A DNA stretch of 64,000 nt from Meghimatium bilineatum (GCA_034231615.1 CM067302.1:15641274-15705273), one strand, 5' to 3'; counted from the first letter of the stretch, positions 28,603 through 40,084 are shown. A program made the numbers and translations. Notes: a model not told the origin generated them from the letters alone.

Positions 28603-28800
28603 ATAATTGAAAATAATACTCACTCACGTGGAAGACAGGTCCTGTGTATTGTCATTTGTATGATTATATTCTGTGTTTTGTTGTATGTACCATATTTATT
28701 CATGTAAACATCATCAGTGATAGTGTGTTAGTCGTCATCCAGTAGGACTTCATTACCTGTCTTCCACGTGAGTATTATTTTCAAAATTCAAGTACAAAGG
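28603..28800. repeat. Inverted repeat within the hAT
   Basis: GAAAATAATACTCACTCACG and TGGAAGACAGGTCC at 28608-28645 pair with ACCTGTCTTCCACGTGAGTA and TTATTTTC at 28757-28790. Arms are about 35 bp with a loop of about 110 bp. It could be a small foldback insertion or part of the hAT subterminal region. Confidence 0.65.
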
Positions 28801-29099
28801 TGTTTTTACGGTATATGAAAGATTGTTATACATTCAATGTGAGGTCACTTCTAGGTGAGTGTACTAAATTTTGTGAGACTCTTGGGCTTGATGTTTGCAG
28901 CAGAGAGATTTTGTATTCAGCTCCAATTTAGTGTGCTACAGTCTCAAATCTCCCCGTTCTATGATATCCAGTCGATTTATTTTCCTTAGTAACAAATCAT
29001 TTACGATACTAAATTCAGATCCAGTTAAATTGGAAGATGGAAACGGTAACAGTAGCTCTCTTACAAATTTGGGTATTTGATTTCATTTTCATCACAAAG

Positions 29100-30560
29100 C
29101 CATACCAGCGTTCCTTTTATATTGTATAAAGTTTTAACTGATTCATCATTTCTGAGAGTTCTTGTTGGTACTGTATTGAAGCATCAGACAAATCCACTAA
29201 CAGTGGCTGAGTCATTAAGGTTTGAAAATCAATTTGTTTTAAATCGGAAAATCTTTCTGTCGAATCAGCGGACAGAATAAGAATAATGATCGACAATAAC
29301 AAATACAGAAGTATCAGTCACTTCACATTTTTGCAGTCAATAAAACTGTTCAAAATATTTGTTACAAATATATTTTGGACATACTTCAATAAATGTAATG
29401 AAACCTTAATTTTTGCATCGACAACAGTTGTATTTGTTCCTTGAAGTTGTTGATTTAGTCCATCGACCGTTTCAAAGATATCGGCTAATTAACTCACAAA
29501 TGTTTTACCATCGACCGTTTCAAAGATATCGGCTCATTAACTCACAAATGTTTTACCATCGATCGTTTCAAAGATATCGGCTAATTAACTCACAAATGTT
29601 TTACCATCGACCGTTTCAAAGATATCGGCTCATTAACTCACAAATGTTTTACCATCGATCGTTTCAAAGATATCGGCTAATTAACTACACATGTTTTACC
29701 ATCGACCGTTTCAAAGATATCGGCTCATTAACTCACAAATGTTTTACCATCGACCGTTTCAAAGATATCGGCTAATTAACTCACAAATGTTTTACCATCG
29801 ACCGTTTCAAAGATATCGGCTAATTAACTCACAAATGTTTTACCATCGACCGTTAACAGATTTGTCATTTCTTGATTCTCACTTAAAAAGTCACTAATAG
29901 CATCAAATATTTCCATAAATATTTTCAAGCAGTTACCTTTTGAAAATCAACTTACTTCAGTGTCAAGTAAAAGTTTCACATGGTCTTCATTTTTCACCAC
30001 CAAAAAAAAAAAAAAAAAAAAATCCTGAAGAGACGCTGACATTTGGCATTTGCTTTAATATTATTGCGACATTTTCTAACAGATATGAGTATTTCACGCA
30101 GAACAGGTGAAATACCCGATTTGAGTACTTCATAAAGAACAGGTGAAATATTTTTAGCAACCAAGTTTTCCCTATGAATAACAGAATATACAAAAAGCAT
30201 TTCTCGATTTTCATCTTTCATCAATTTTAAGCAGCCATTTCTCTTGCCCTTCGTATTAGGCTCACCATCTGCAGTACAAGATCTTATATTTTTCATTGGT
30301 ATATTATTGACATCTAAGTAATGATTTTAGCTTATTTTATATATCTCTTTGGAGGTAGTGATGCTCTCTAATGATTTACAGAATAAAATTTCTTCAACAG
30401 AATCCCATTTATCAATATATCTTACGTAAGTTGTCGGTATGGATTCACTGAATCTCAAAATGTGTTAATCAATTTTACTTATAATTTTCTTGTTTTCAGC
30501 TTTCCGACAAGTTGTATTTCAATATCTTCATTCATTTCAATTATTCTTCTGAAATAGTAC
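29100..30560 (-). pseudogene. hAT transposase remnant (ZBED5-like)
   Basis: Minus-strand pieces in the order expected of hAT transposases. RRIIEMNEDIEIQLVGKLKT (about 30480-30550) is the stretch before the catalytic Asp. Next is SCTADGEPNTKGKRNGCLKL with CVIHRENLVAK-like 'YSVIHRENLVAKNISPVLYE' (about 30110-30290), followed by 'NIKANAKCQRLFRIF'. Then comes LADIFETVDGLNQQLQGTNT (29410-29470). The C-terminal RFSDLKQIDFQTLMTQPLLV lies at about 29180-29260. The domain 'ISPVL.E.L' is duplicated. An A-run at 30001-30022, stops and frame shifts show it is dead. The N-terminal BED finger region is not seen. Confidence 0.8.
29461..29858. repeat. 48-bp tandem repeat grown from transposase coding sequence
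   Basis: About eight to nine units of 48 bp with CATCGACCGTTTCAAAGATA, at 29461, 29509, 29557 and onward (one unit is 47 bp). 48 bp equals 16 codons. The unit spans the transposase stretch LADIFETVDG. One junction end continues into the single-copy protein (NQQLQGTNT), so the source is certain. Many units carry stop codons. Confidence 0.92.
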
Positions 30561-30639
30561 TTACATAGAACACAGGTTTTTAAAGTTTCACTTGATGTCA
30601 GCTGACAGGCTATCACTAAAGGGCTATGAGGTGTAATAA

Positions 30640-31215
30640 TGGAAAAAAAATACAAATAAGAAAACAAATAAGAACACAGAAAACATTTTCAACGTTTCGA
30701 ACCATTAGGTCTTTCTCAATAATATACAAAACAAATTGAAAATTTGTAAAAATAATGTTACCACCACAGAGGCACTAGAATGCAGTCATGTAAACAATAT
30801 GAAGTCCAAGGTGCCAATTACGTACGTGTAAACATGTAGTTATGAAGAGGGTTTTTTTAAATAATGAGGATGGGATATGAGTACAGAAAGAAAGAAATAT
30901 TACCCAAAACAACATGGGAAGCATTGCAACAAGGACCAAACAAATTTAAACAAATGATTGTTCGGAATTAAGTATAAAAGGCTTGAGGGTACTAACCTAA
31001 AAAAAATTATTTGATTTTCAAGAGCGTACCTAGATCTGTCATCTGTGGTGCATGATCTGAGGACAGTGACTTGGACATCAGGGGCGCCATGATGACCATC
31101 ATTATTGAAATGAATGGCGACAGGGGCAGGTTCTCTGTGTTTTATGACATGAAGATGCCTACAGAAGCGACTATTCTTCTGTTTACAGTATTGTTACTAA
31201 GTGGCATAAACTAAA
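30640..31215 (-). mobile_element. Penelope-like element 3' part with GIY-YIG endonuclease end
   Basis: Minus-strand sequence from about 31165 reads HVIKHREPAPVAIHFNNDGH then GAPDVQVTVLRSCTTDDRSR and YALENQI. The order H(F)N..GH...D..V.VL......R...E..I matches the C-terminal half of the GIY-YIG nuclease of Penelope-like elements, with the conserved catalytic Glu. A following non-coding tail ends with GAGAAAGACCTAATGGTTCG and AAACGTTGAAAATG, a phrase also seen at 59187-59215. It lies within the hAT. Confidence 0.7.
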
Positions 31216-31500
31216 TATTATCACAGAAATATACTGACACAATTAGAGATATCGTTACTGAAGCTGGAAATGAACCATGCAGACCTAGTCGGACAAGCTA
31301 ATTTTCAAATTGCCCCTCTGAACAATCAAATTGCCCCCCCCCCTGTGGGACGTGCGCCCCACGTTGGGAAACACTGCTCTAGATCTTCCCCTTGCTTGTT
31401 GGTAATGCCGTTTCCCCACTGTCTTCCTCTGGCATTGAAGTCTCCGCAAAATGTGCTTTTCGTCTTGCTCAACTAAGCTATCCCATGTGTTTTTCCCTAT

Positions 31501-32135
31501 GCCTATATCGATATTTTCGTTCCTGTCTCCAGGAAAATCCTAGTGATTCTATTAATGAGAAAACTGAGGTTGTAGGTATACTGACTTTTAAATCGGCATC
31601 TTTACTAATGTTAACTTGTGTTTTTTTTAATTAGTCTTTTCAGTTTATATGCCTGTTGAACAACTAACGAAACGAATTAGTGGATGTGCATGATAGGTGT
31701 TCTCTAACTGCTTGAATACATTTTGATCGTATTCGTCTTATTGGATATTTTATTTCGTGTGATTATTTCCTGAGATTTATAATTTTGTGTAATATAATAG
31801 GTTCTACAGCAGTTTTGCAAGTAATTATGTTTTTAGTTTGTACTGTGTTCAGTTTTCTCTAAGCAAAATTTGTAAATATCATTTATTCTTCACATGTAGA
31901 AAGAGGTTTTATAACGTTTTTCATCGGAGATGTTGATGTACTTGTCATGTTTTGTACTTGAACTTGCTGTGTTCAAATAGTGCTCATCAGACATATCTAC
32001 CTCCTCTTGTAAAGAATGCTAGATTGATTGTGATGCATTGAAAGATCAGAAATGCCAGTATTCAATTCATTTATGTAAGTAGTACTCAAATGTTTTATGC
32101 TACCATGCCATTTCATTGAATAATGTAAGCACACA
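31501..32135. other. Non-coding stretch
   Basis: AT-rich sequence with no recognised gene or repeat. Confidence 0.4.
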
Positions 32136-32139
32136 CTAC

Positions 32140-32610
32140 AATCATTCATATAAACTATTGTCTATTGTCTTTCCGCAGGTGGTTTGTGATCCACTCTTGC
32201 TGTTAAGGGTAGGGGGTGATTGGAGCTCGAGCTTGCGTTCTAAAGCCAGATGTGTGGCCTCGGCTGTGCTATGACCGTGTCTGTTCAGGATGTCCCTGAC
32301 GTTTTCTATCCATCTTTTTCGTGGTCTTCCTCTGGCCTTGTACCCTGATCTCATTTCGTTATATGCTTGTACGGGCAACTTTTCGTGATGTATTCTCATA
32401 ATGTGGCCAAACCACTATATCTGTTCTCTTTCTATGTAATCTGTACAAGATATTATACCTATTCTTTCCTTGATATATTCATTTCGCAATCTATCAAGCC
32501 TGGTGACCCCGGCAGCTTTCCTCAAGCATTTCATCTCCCATGACACTACAAACATCAGGATTAAAATCACACCATACATTTCTAGATCTATCTCCAATTT
32601 ATTGTTTTAT
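32140..32610 (-). pseudogene. RTE-b C-terminal fragment
   Basis: Minus-strand relative of 12040-12560: EMKCLRKAAGVTRLDRLRNE, IGIISCTDYIEREQI then (after TAG) WFGHIMRIHHEKLPVQAYNE, RSGYKARGRPRKRWIENVRD and STAEATHLALERKL. One in-frame stop splits two otherwise open halves, so it is among the best-preserved RTE-b copies. Confidence 0.8.
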
Positions 32611-33165
32611 CTTTAGGGATTTCTCTGAATGTGTGAGATTAATGTATTGAATTTTATATAAACATTTCATGCAAATACTTGTTGAATATTTATTGGACAT
32701 ATCATTATTCACATTTACCAAAAACAAAAAAGAAAATATCATTAGCATGGTGTGTACAAAGGACTGGTTTCTTATTGTGATGTTTATATTTATTTTTGTA
32801 AGTAATTTCTCTCCACATGTCCTGCATAAATATTGAATATTTGCAATGTGTTTCTCCAATGTGTGTGTCACCCACATATATTTGATTAGGTGTGTGTACA
32901 GGTTGTAGTTTTGGGCTCGAACACAAACAGTAAGTAATTCACGTAAGCAGCAGAAAATGATATAGTGTAGATGGACCTGCAAAACTGAAAAAATTGAATT
33001 TTTTGTTAATACTTGAACAGTTTTTCAACTTTTTATGATGAGTGTAGTGGGTTTTTTAATCCCTATAAAAAAATTAATGATTGACTCTTACTTCATTTTT
33101 GTGATGAGTTCGTCTTCTATAAATAATATCAATAAGATTAACTCTGCTCAGTAGTGTTCATTCTC

Positions 33166-33295
33166 TGATCAATTCTATCAGAGAATTGATCCGCCGACTA
33201 TTAACTGTGATCAATTCTATCAGAGAATTGATCCGCCGACTATTAACTGTGATCAATTCTATCAGAGAATTGATCCGACTTTTAACTCTGATCAG
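33166..33295. repeat. Three 42-bp repeats, each a hairpin
   Basis: The unit includes GATCAATTCTATCAGAGAAT and TGATCCGCCGACTATTAACT. GATCAATTCT and AGAATTGATC pair inside each unit, so each repeat can form a 10-bp stem with a short loop. The third copy is shortened. Confidence 0.85.
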
Positions 33296-33545
33296 CCCAT
33301 TCATTGCTTCGAGAAGCATCACACTAAAATGAATTAAATCTGAAAGTGTTCTGTGACTTCTACATTTCCGTAACATCCAAAGTGTGAATCACACGCTTCA
33401 ACTATCCTGACAAGCATCCTGCCATGTAAGAGGTGTTCATACCATCCAGGCCTTATACCTATACATCTTCATGGAGGTAGGTGGGGCTGCCTGGTACTCA
33501 ATTTCCATCATTCAAGGGCACATTCTAATTATGAAGAGTTATCTT

Positions 33546-33655
33546 TGATGTTTCTTACATTCTGGGCTCTCTCATCCATTTGTCACATCCAACATAAGGG
33601 TGATGTTTCTTACATTCTGGGCCCTCTCATCCATTTGTCACATCCAACATAAGGG
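33546..33655. repeat. 55-bp tandem duplication
   Basis: Two copies of a 55-bp segment beginning TGATGTTTCTTACATTCTGG, at 33546 and 33601, with one difference (GGGCTC against GGGCCC). Confidence 0.9.
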
Positions 33656-33839
33656 TGAGGTATAAAGCATCACATTTACTATCTGTTTATAGCGGGTTAC
33701 CTGGACAGACAGACTGTTAGGACAGTGGTCATGGCATGAGTTACATATGCAAGTCACCTAAAGTTGGCTTTTACATAATTTTTGATCTCATAAATTAATA
33801 GTAAAAAATGTTAAGACTTGCATATAAATTATGAATTTT

Positions 33840-34006
33840 TTTCGCCGACGACTGATGTGTCGGGCCATTGGCGAAATAAAACTGTGGCACAACGCATTTC
33901 CATTCTCTGGAATACATCCTGCTGGAAATCTAGTAGGACTGTGATCCTGCTGTAAGGGAGATCCAGCGGGCATTTGAGAATGAACGCTGAAGAAGAAGAA
34001 GAAGCA
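33840..34006 (+). mobile_element. GAA-SINE copy
   Basis: Plus-strand copy: TCGCCGACGACTGATGTGTC, GGGCCATTGGCGAAATAAAA, CAACGCATTTCCATTCTCTG, ACATCCTGCTGGAAATCTAG, GCATTTGAGAATGAACGCTG and an AAGAAGAAGAAG tail. Confidence 0.78.
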
Positions 34007-34664
34007 TACAAATGATGTGGGCACATACATACAATATTCATATCAAAGTGTATGGATTACTTATATACTATAGACATACCATCGTTAACATAGAAAGAAT
34101 TTCCTTACAGCTATCTAATATATACGTTCTAGTTCTTATTTGGGCTCATAATCCCAGAATTAAAAATACTATGCAGAATATTATGATAGTGCTAAACATG
34201 ATCCCAATTAAAAACATAAATAGATAATTCACTGTGACAGTCTTTCGTTGGTCAATGAATATTTCGAAACTGTCGTCAATGTTTTATTAAATATTGATGT
34301 TACATTCCTACACAACTGTTAATATTGTCCAACAAGCATATTACAAACACATTTCATAATTATGCTCTTTGTTAAAATTTATACTTACAAGAAGCAAAAT
34401 GGATGAAAATGCTGGGTTGATGGCTATGTCTTAATGGATGAAAATGATGGGTTGATGGCTACGTCATGAATAGGATACGCTACCAATTTTTTAAATTTTT
34501 TTACCAATGGTTCTACTAAACAGTGGATGTCTGTAACCATACCGCAGTATAAGTCAGCAAGTATGAGAGAATGGTTGATGTCTGTAATAACCACACACAA
34601 AAAAAGAATTAAAAGAGTATTTATATATAATATATAATTAAAAGAGACTTCTACTCAGAGGGGG

Positions 34665-34800
34665 GGGGGGGTCTATAATTGTATAAATGACATGTTACAA
34701 AGCTTCAATAAGAGAGCCCTCAATATAACGGCATGTCATATACTAAGGTTGGCTGTTGCATTGGTGGTACCTTTATACGAGTTTTATTATTGGAGTCATG
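34665..34800 (+). repeat. Dispersed foldback repeat, copy 1
   Basis: Shares AAATGACATGTTACAAAGCT, CTCAATATAACGGCATGTCA and AGGTTGGCTGTTGCATTGGT with 36835-36975 (-) and 52360-52500 (+). In all three a TGACATG arm pairs with a CATGTCA arm about 45 bp away. Here the left arm is slightly altered. Confidence 0.65.
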
Positions 34801-35124
34801 GTGACAGGATTATCTTAACCAGTACCCCCTCCCCCCCCATGATTTTTTATGTTCAAAAACCTCTGATATAGCTAAATTGGACTCACCCCCGTATTTAAAG
34901 AGCCGTAACTCACCACAAGGGGATCAACATGTGACATATTCTTTCCAGAACGTGATCTCCCTTATGGCTCTATTGAATTCTCCTCGGTCTTGAGCAAGGT
35001 GTACTGCCTCCTTTAGGGCAGACATTCCTATACGTCTTCTGTCCAATGGCGTCTTGTTCGGCATTTACCCCTGTTATCTTCTATCATCCCTCAAATATCA
35101 CTATCTCCATTCCGTTATGTCTCT

Positions 35125-35420
35125 TAACATGACCGAAAAAAACTAGTTTTTCCATTTAATATGGTTTTCAGAAGCCAGCCCTCTTGGGCTATGATTGTGC
35201 TTTGTATCTCCTGGTTTGTTTTCCTTGCTGTCCATGGTTTTCTCAGAACTCTTCTGTAGCACTTTAATTCAAATGATGTTATTATATTGGACAATGTTTT
35301 ATTTAGTGCCCATGCTTCGCATGCTTTGCATGCTTTGCATTCGTCGTTATTGGAAACACACATGTTTGTAATAAGCCAATTTAGTTCCATTTGGTTCACA
35401 AGGAGATATCATCCTAATTT
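35125..35420 (-). pseudogene. RTE-like fragment (same subfamily as 44062)
   Basis: Minus-strand WALNKTLSNIITSFELKCYR, RVLRKPWTARKTNQEIQSTI, EGWLLKTILNGKTSFF. It matches the 44062-44478 protein (TLNKTVSKRINSFEMKCYRK). 5'- and 3'-truncated. A small tandem CKACKACEA run suggests slippage at GCATGCTTTGCATGCTTTGC. Confidence 0.75.
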
Positions 35421-35579
35421 ATAGTTTTTGTATACAGGAATCATGGTCAACCTAGGTATGAGTTTTTCATAATAACATTTTTAACATTTTAGACAGATTC
35501 ATACAACAGAAAAAGAAAAAAAAAACTATTTGTTTAATTCGTGTTTAAATTGAAAATGTAGTAGGAGTAGATTTTTCAC

Positions 35580-36090
35580 TTTATTTTGACACAATAATTA
35601 GATCTTCTTCTTCTTCTCGTTTGCAGTTTGACATGTATACACAGCAAGTCCTGTTTTCTTAATAAATGCTGCTGTATTTGAAAGCTCCTCAGTGAACTCA
35701 TAATCTTTCTGTGTATATACAACTCTGTGGGCCAGTATTCTTCCCTTAACTGGTTTAGTGTATTGCAGTCTTGCAGGATATGATCAGCGGTCTGTACTAC
35801 GTGCCAACAAGGGCACAGAGGTGAATGGACCAGTCTTAGTCTATTTAAATGGCTGTTTAATCTGTTGTGTCGTTCTGAGGCGGAAGATAATAGCCTGCTC
35901 TGCTCTGTCGATATAGTGGTAATTGTCTTTTGGGTGGTCAACTTTCCTGATGGTTTTGACTTTTCCTGGTAGGTGATTTCTTGGTCTTTTTATTCCTTTA
36001 TTGCTCCATCATTTGCCAGTCTATCTGCCTCTTCATTGCCTGGTATGCCACAGTGGTATGATGACTAATAAGGGACAATAATTCGTTAAA
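35580..36090 (-). pseudogene. RNH-type element: RNase H end and Cys/His domain
   Basis: From 36060 down the minus strand reads HCGIPGNEEADRLANDGAI, the last catalytic block of retrotransposon RNase H (the Asp of EADRLA binds metal). A frame shift follows, then RLLSSASERHNRLNSHLNRL, then CPCWHVVQTADHILQDCNTL, a C.C....(T)..H.L..C cluster, and terminal 'QQHLLRKQDLLCI'. It has a different sequence from the 848 and 52816 copies, so a second RNH family. Confidence 0.75.
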
Positions 36091-36384
36091 ACAAATTTAT
36101 TGACAGTTGTTCTTATTCTCTCCCTTTGACTGCAAACGTAAAACCACCTTTTGTAAAATGGCAAGTTCTCTGTTAACTGTGACTACAATAGTTTAAAAAA
36201 AAAATAAAGCATTATGTTAAGTCAAAGTGACTAAGACACAATAGTCAACTTTTCTTCCTGTAAACAGAGCCCTATTTTATCTCGTGAGTACAGTAAGTGA
36301 GTACGAAGGTAAGATTGTGCTAAGATGTCAACATTAGGACCTATAAGAACAGACAAAACAAAAACAATGCGCGGTGTTGACTGT

Positions 36385-36556
36385 GATATGTGTTTTAGAT
36401 TAGTGGTCCGCCTGAGTAATGTGTACTGAGATGTGTATGATAGATTAGTGGTCAGCCCGTGTGGTGTGTAATGTACTATGTACAGTAGAATAATGGTCAC
36501 CCCGTATGATATGAACTGTGCTATGTATGATAGATCAGTGGTCAGGCCGTGTGGTG
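36385..36556. repeat. 45-bp repeat, four copies
   Basis: Cores AGATTAGTGGTCCGCC, AGATTAGTGGTCAGCC, AGAATAATGGTCACCC and AGATCAGTGGTCAGGC start at 36397, 36442, 36487 and 36532, exactly 45 bp apart. 15 codons per unit keep a minus-strand frame open (repeating LTT.LSY.), which I regard as chance. Confidence 0.85.
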
Positions 36557-36834
36557 CGGGAACCAGAAAATGAAGCAAATATTAGTTGCACTGTTAACTG
36601 ACACACACATCGTAAATAATGACTACGAAAGTTTTGAGAGTTGAGTTGGCTGACCCATTCCATGGACGGTCAATAATCCAGTGATCCAGAAGTCATAGGA
36701 TTTCCTAGTCAAGAGTGTAGCTTAAGGCTGGAGATGGATTTAGCTGATATTTCACGGCCAACTATCATTTAGAAAAAAATATCAATGCTATAGATTCATA
36801 CATGTCTACAAGAATGATTACTTTCAATATTAAA

Positions 36835-36975
36835 CGCATGCGGTTGCATCTGTGGGTCCCACAAATTTCTTACTAGACCCATGCAACAGAAAACCTTAGT
36901 AGATGACATGCCTTTATATTGAGGCTCTCTTATGGAAGCTTGTAGCATGCCATCTAAACAATTATATACCCCCTC
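36835..36975 (-). repeat. Dispersed foldback repeat, copy 2
   Basis: Minus-strand copy. It contains GTAGATGACATGCCTTTATA and GCATGCCATCTAAACAAT, arms of the same hairpin as 52360-52500, and flanking GCATGCGGTTGCATCTGTGG and ATGCAACAGAAAACCTTAGT. Confidence 0.7.
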
Positions 36976-38180
36976 TGCGTAAAAAAGTTCCTTCAATAGG
37001 CATTGCACTAAGTCGAAAGCTGAAGTCTCCTGGGTATGAAAGAAAGCTCAGAAACTCTCTCCACTGCATATAGAAAGTAAGAGCTAATAGCTCGCGATTC
37101 CTGGGGTTCTGAATCAATCAGTCAATCAAAATTAAATCCAAAAATATATCTACTTGTATGGTTTATACTTCTATTGATAAGGGTTGGGATGGTTAACTCC
37201 TTCCGACTCTTGGGAGACCATAAAATGTATTTTATTGCTAAGAATTTAGTCAAAAGGTGGGTGAAACACCCCCATTAATGATGTTTTACAAAAAAGGTCA
37301 TCACCTTTCTCATGAAAAAGATGGAATTATTTCATACAACAACGGACGAATGCCCTTTTTACATTAGTTTTTTTAGGTAAAATCCCGTCCACACCGAAAA
37401 CGTCTCTACGGCCCTGATAGCTATCTATGGGTCTTTATGGAACAACAAACTCCATCTCAAACTCCTCTTAGTTGATGCTTACGAAATGTTTGACAGATAA
37501 CAGTGTAGATATCCTTTTCTCCCCTTCCAGTCCCGTCAAATATAAATAACCAAATGGTTGGAGGGTGTCCGACAAAGTGGAGGGTGCCGCAGTAACCGAA
37601 TGAACAAATAGTAAAGCAAAATGAATTAAATAAGTTACTGAAAACACTTAACTTGCCTATGAATAAAAAATATATAAAAAAGTATATAAAAAAAACATAC
37701 AAAAAAACTAAACAGGATAATTCTCCACGTATCGGCACAAATGGAACCTTTTTCAAGAGACAAACAACAGTAAACACCACAATAATAAACAGAATAGATG
37801 ACTTAGCCTATCTAAAGCCACGTCTCCAAAACATAAAACCACGTCTCCATGACGCAGAAATGGAAACATATCTAGTAAAAGAGAAAAAAATGGCAGTTTC
37901 TATTCAGTCTCATGAAAACAAGGGCAGTTTCTATCTTTTGCTCACACTCAGGCCAGGCAACACAAGGGCAGTTTCTATTGGAAATTAAGTTTATTTAGCT
38001 ACCATTGCTTTCAGATTGCTCACTATAAACAAATTGTCAAAGACTTTAAAAAAAAAAAATTCAAAATACACAGGTTGGAAATCTAATTTATTCATTATAT
38101 GATTCCCTGACAGAAGACCCATGACAATCACATAATATTCTGAATTTATTTAATACGTCTACAGAAAATACGCTATGACC
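36976..38180. other. Non-coding stretch with element ends
   Basis: No gene seen. TCTCTACGGCCCTG near 37405 looks like a hAT-style right end without a clear partner. 37556-37615 is a dispersed segment shared with 24262. A 111-codon plus frame at 37653-37988 is lysine- and threonine-rich low-complexity and is not convincing. Confidence 0.35.
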
Positions 38181-38184
38181 ACTC

Positions 38185-38270
38185 TATCTATCTATCTATA
38201 CGCTGTGTCCCTTGTTTGCCTTGCAGCGTCAGGGGGTGGAAGAGTTCTCTGGAGATGCACTGATCTATAT
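38185..38270 (-). mobile_element. RTE-d 3'-end fragment
   Basis: CTATCTATCTATCTATACGC then TGTGTCCCTTGTTTGCCTTG and GGGTGGAAGAGTTCTCTGGA match the 3' end of RTE-d at 4165 and 56280. Only about 85 bp remain. Confidence 0.7.
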
Positions 38271-38419
38271 ATAAATAGATTTAAGCCTTTACACTCTCCT
38301 GCGCTTAGTGTTACCATGCACCATGTAAAAAAGAATGACAAACTCGCAAACATGATCACAGTTCTCTCATTTGTACGAAGCTATACCAAGTGTGTTGATT
38401 CAAACACGTGACACGTTCG

Positions 38420-39866
38420 TTATATGCATATCAGTAAACTGATAGAAACCGGGACACGTCAAAACCGGGCGAGATATCAGACAGCGATGTGAAGTCACAG
38501 AATTTCCCACGAGACCGTAACTAACATATATATCTGCCATTCACGTAAACAAATGCATATTTTCGTTATTTTAGTGAGAAATATGTTTTCAAAATATTGT
38601 CAAAATATTCAAGTCAAAATAATTTGAGTTTGCTTTTTAAAAAAAGAATTTACACAATATATGTTTTTATATTGTGATTGTGCGTTATTGTTGAAATAAA
38701 TGTTCCATTAAGTTTTTAAAACTCATAAATTGCTATTTTATTTTCCTCAGAAATTAAAAAAATCCGTTTTCTTGTATTAACGAAATTCTAATATGATAAT
38801 TAAGAACTTAAGTCATTAAAAACTATACATTATCACCATGTATCAAAATAATTTTTAAATATTTTGTCTTCAAAAAATGCATTCTGCCCAAAACAAAAAG
38901 ATTACTAAATATTAAAATACATTTAAGTGGAACAGTGTAACTGATACTACAATTTCAGAGTTTTAAAAAATGACAAAAAAGTCGAGTGAAGCACTTTCTA
39001 AGCAGCTCTCCTATACCCCCGTAATCCTCTTTCGAGGCGGTATGACATAGCAGGCGCCGACATTCGAAAGCCACTCGGACGCTGAGTATAGCTCACCAGC
39101 TGAGCACGTTTATGCTGTTAACATTCCGTACGACCGAAAACTTCACCCCGGTGACTTCGTCCTGTCTTAACATGTCATATGGGGAGGAACCAGCCTAGAT
39201 CCCAAGCGGTACTGTGACGAGCGAGCTGACTCGAACACTGGCTGAACCTTGACCCCGCGGTGGAGTCTAAGACATGCGAACGGACTACTGACACTGGTTC
39301 CCATACAAAGTCAAGAGCCAACTTTTGTAAAGTTCCGCGGGGAACTTGAACCTTATACGGACATTATCCCTTAACATCCAAAAGTATATGTGCCACACAT
39401 TTTGTTACCAATGACAACAGTGAGGGAAGAATGTCGCGCATATTGCTTTCAAAAAAACGTTTTTATAAATAGGAGAACGGGGAAAAGTTACATAAAATCT
39501 CGCAAAATAAATTATAGTTGTTCATTTAAATGATATTGCCAATTGTCAGATCAAAATATTTGTGTTTTGATGATTTATTAATATCTCGAAGTTATTACCA
39601 CCCTTGATTTTGGAGTGTATGCCCGGCTATGTCCCTTGGTAAATAAATGCTACTATCTTTAACTTCCGGTTCAAATAATGTTTTTGTTTTGCTGAATCAA
39701 GAACAGGTAGATCATTAATTTAACATATTAATATCGTAGAAATTAAATATCTGTGTTACTGAAACGGATATAATGATTTCCATCATGATTCGTTCACCCT
39801 TATATAATTCGGCAATGAAGATCTAAAGAAAATTGCAATGAAGCGAGAGACATGAAAAATCTATGT
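38420..39866. other. Non-coding stretch with a GC-rich island
   Basis: AT-rich on both sides, but about 38995-39370 is clearly richer in G+C and CpG (for example CTTTCGAGGCGGTATGACAT, CCCGCGGTGGAGTCTAAGAC, AGTTCCGCGGGGAACTTGAA). I found no ORF, tRNA, rRNA or known element in it. AGTTCCGCGGGGAACT is a near-perfect palindrome. Confidence 0.5.
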
Positions 39867-40084
39867 AAAAAAGCAACAAGGTACTTGGACACAATTTTCA
39901 GAATTGTTTATTGTGCATATCCCTTAGCCTTAAAAAATGCAATTCAAACGATACCTCAACCAAGTCTGCACGTCAACCCTGAAAAAAGTTATGAATTTGA
40001 CATCAAAATCAAAATATTACGCCTACATCAAAATAACTTACATGAAATATATAGGAAAATATAAATAAATCTTGTGACCACAAA

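Larger units (their letters stand above)
28335..31376. mobile_element. hAT DNA transposon, 3,042 bp, with TIRs and 8-bp target duplication
   Basis: Termini are CAGTGTTTCCCAGCC (28335) and ACGTTGGGAAACACTG (ending 31376), a classic hAT inverted pair. The flanks are CTCTAGCT (28327-28334) and CTCTAGAT (31377-31384), 7 of 8 matching. Joining the flanks restores the endonuclease frame of the host element around 'GEDLEDALVTADV'. The transposase, on the minus strand, is broken. Inside are an in-frame-length 48-bp tandem repeat, an inverted repeat (28603-28800) and a Penelope-like insertion. Confidence 0.92.
26688..31500 (-). mobile_element. Endonuclease/RT non-LTR retrotransposon split by a hAT
   Basis: A minus-strand element with, in order, an apurinic-like endonuclease, a linker and an RT. 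The endonuclease begins at about 31490 (CGDFNARGRQWGNGITNKQG), is cut at the hAT insertion and continues at 28334 with ALVTADVMCLNDGAVTRTAS, SIDLALVS and the catalytic-type GSDHYP motif near 28150. A linker with 'QPPWWNDNIEKAWRNKQQAV' and 'NGNTQRVGIPDFQ' follows. RT fingers are at 27600-27330 and motif A (AIDLEDAYNRVEVEYLI) near 27110. Motif B is GLPRGSPLSPVIFNVY near 26915. The protein then jumps to 'ELDRITSWCEGSGTQINQEK', so the YADD segment is deleted. It ends near 26690. Confidence 0.85.
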
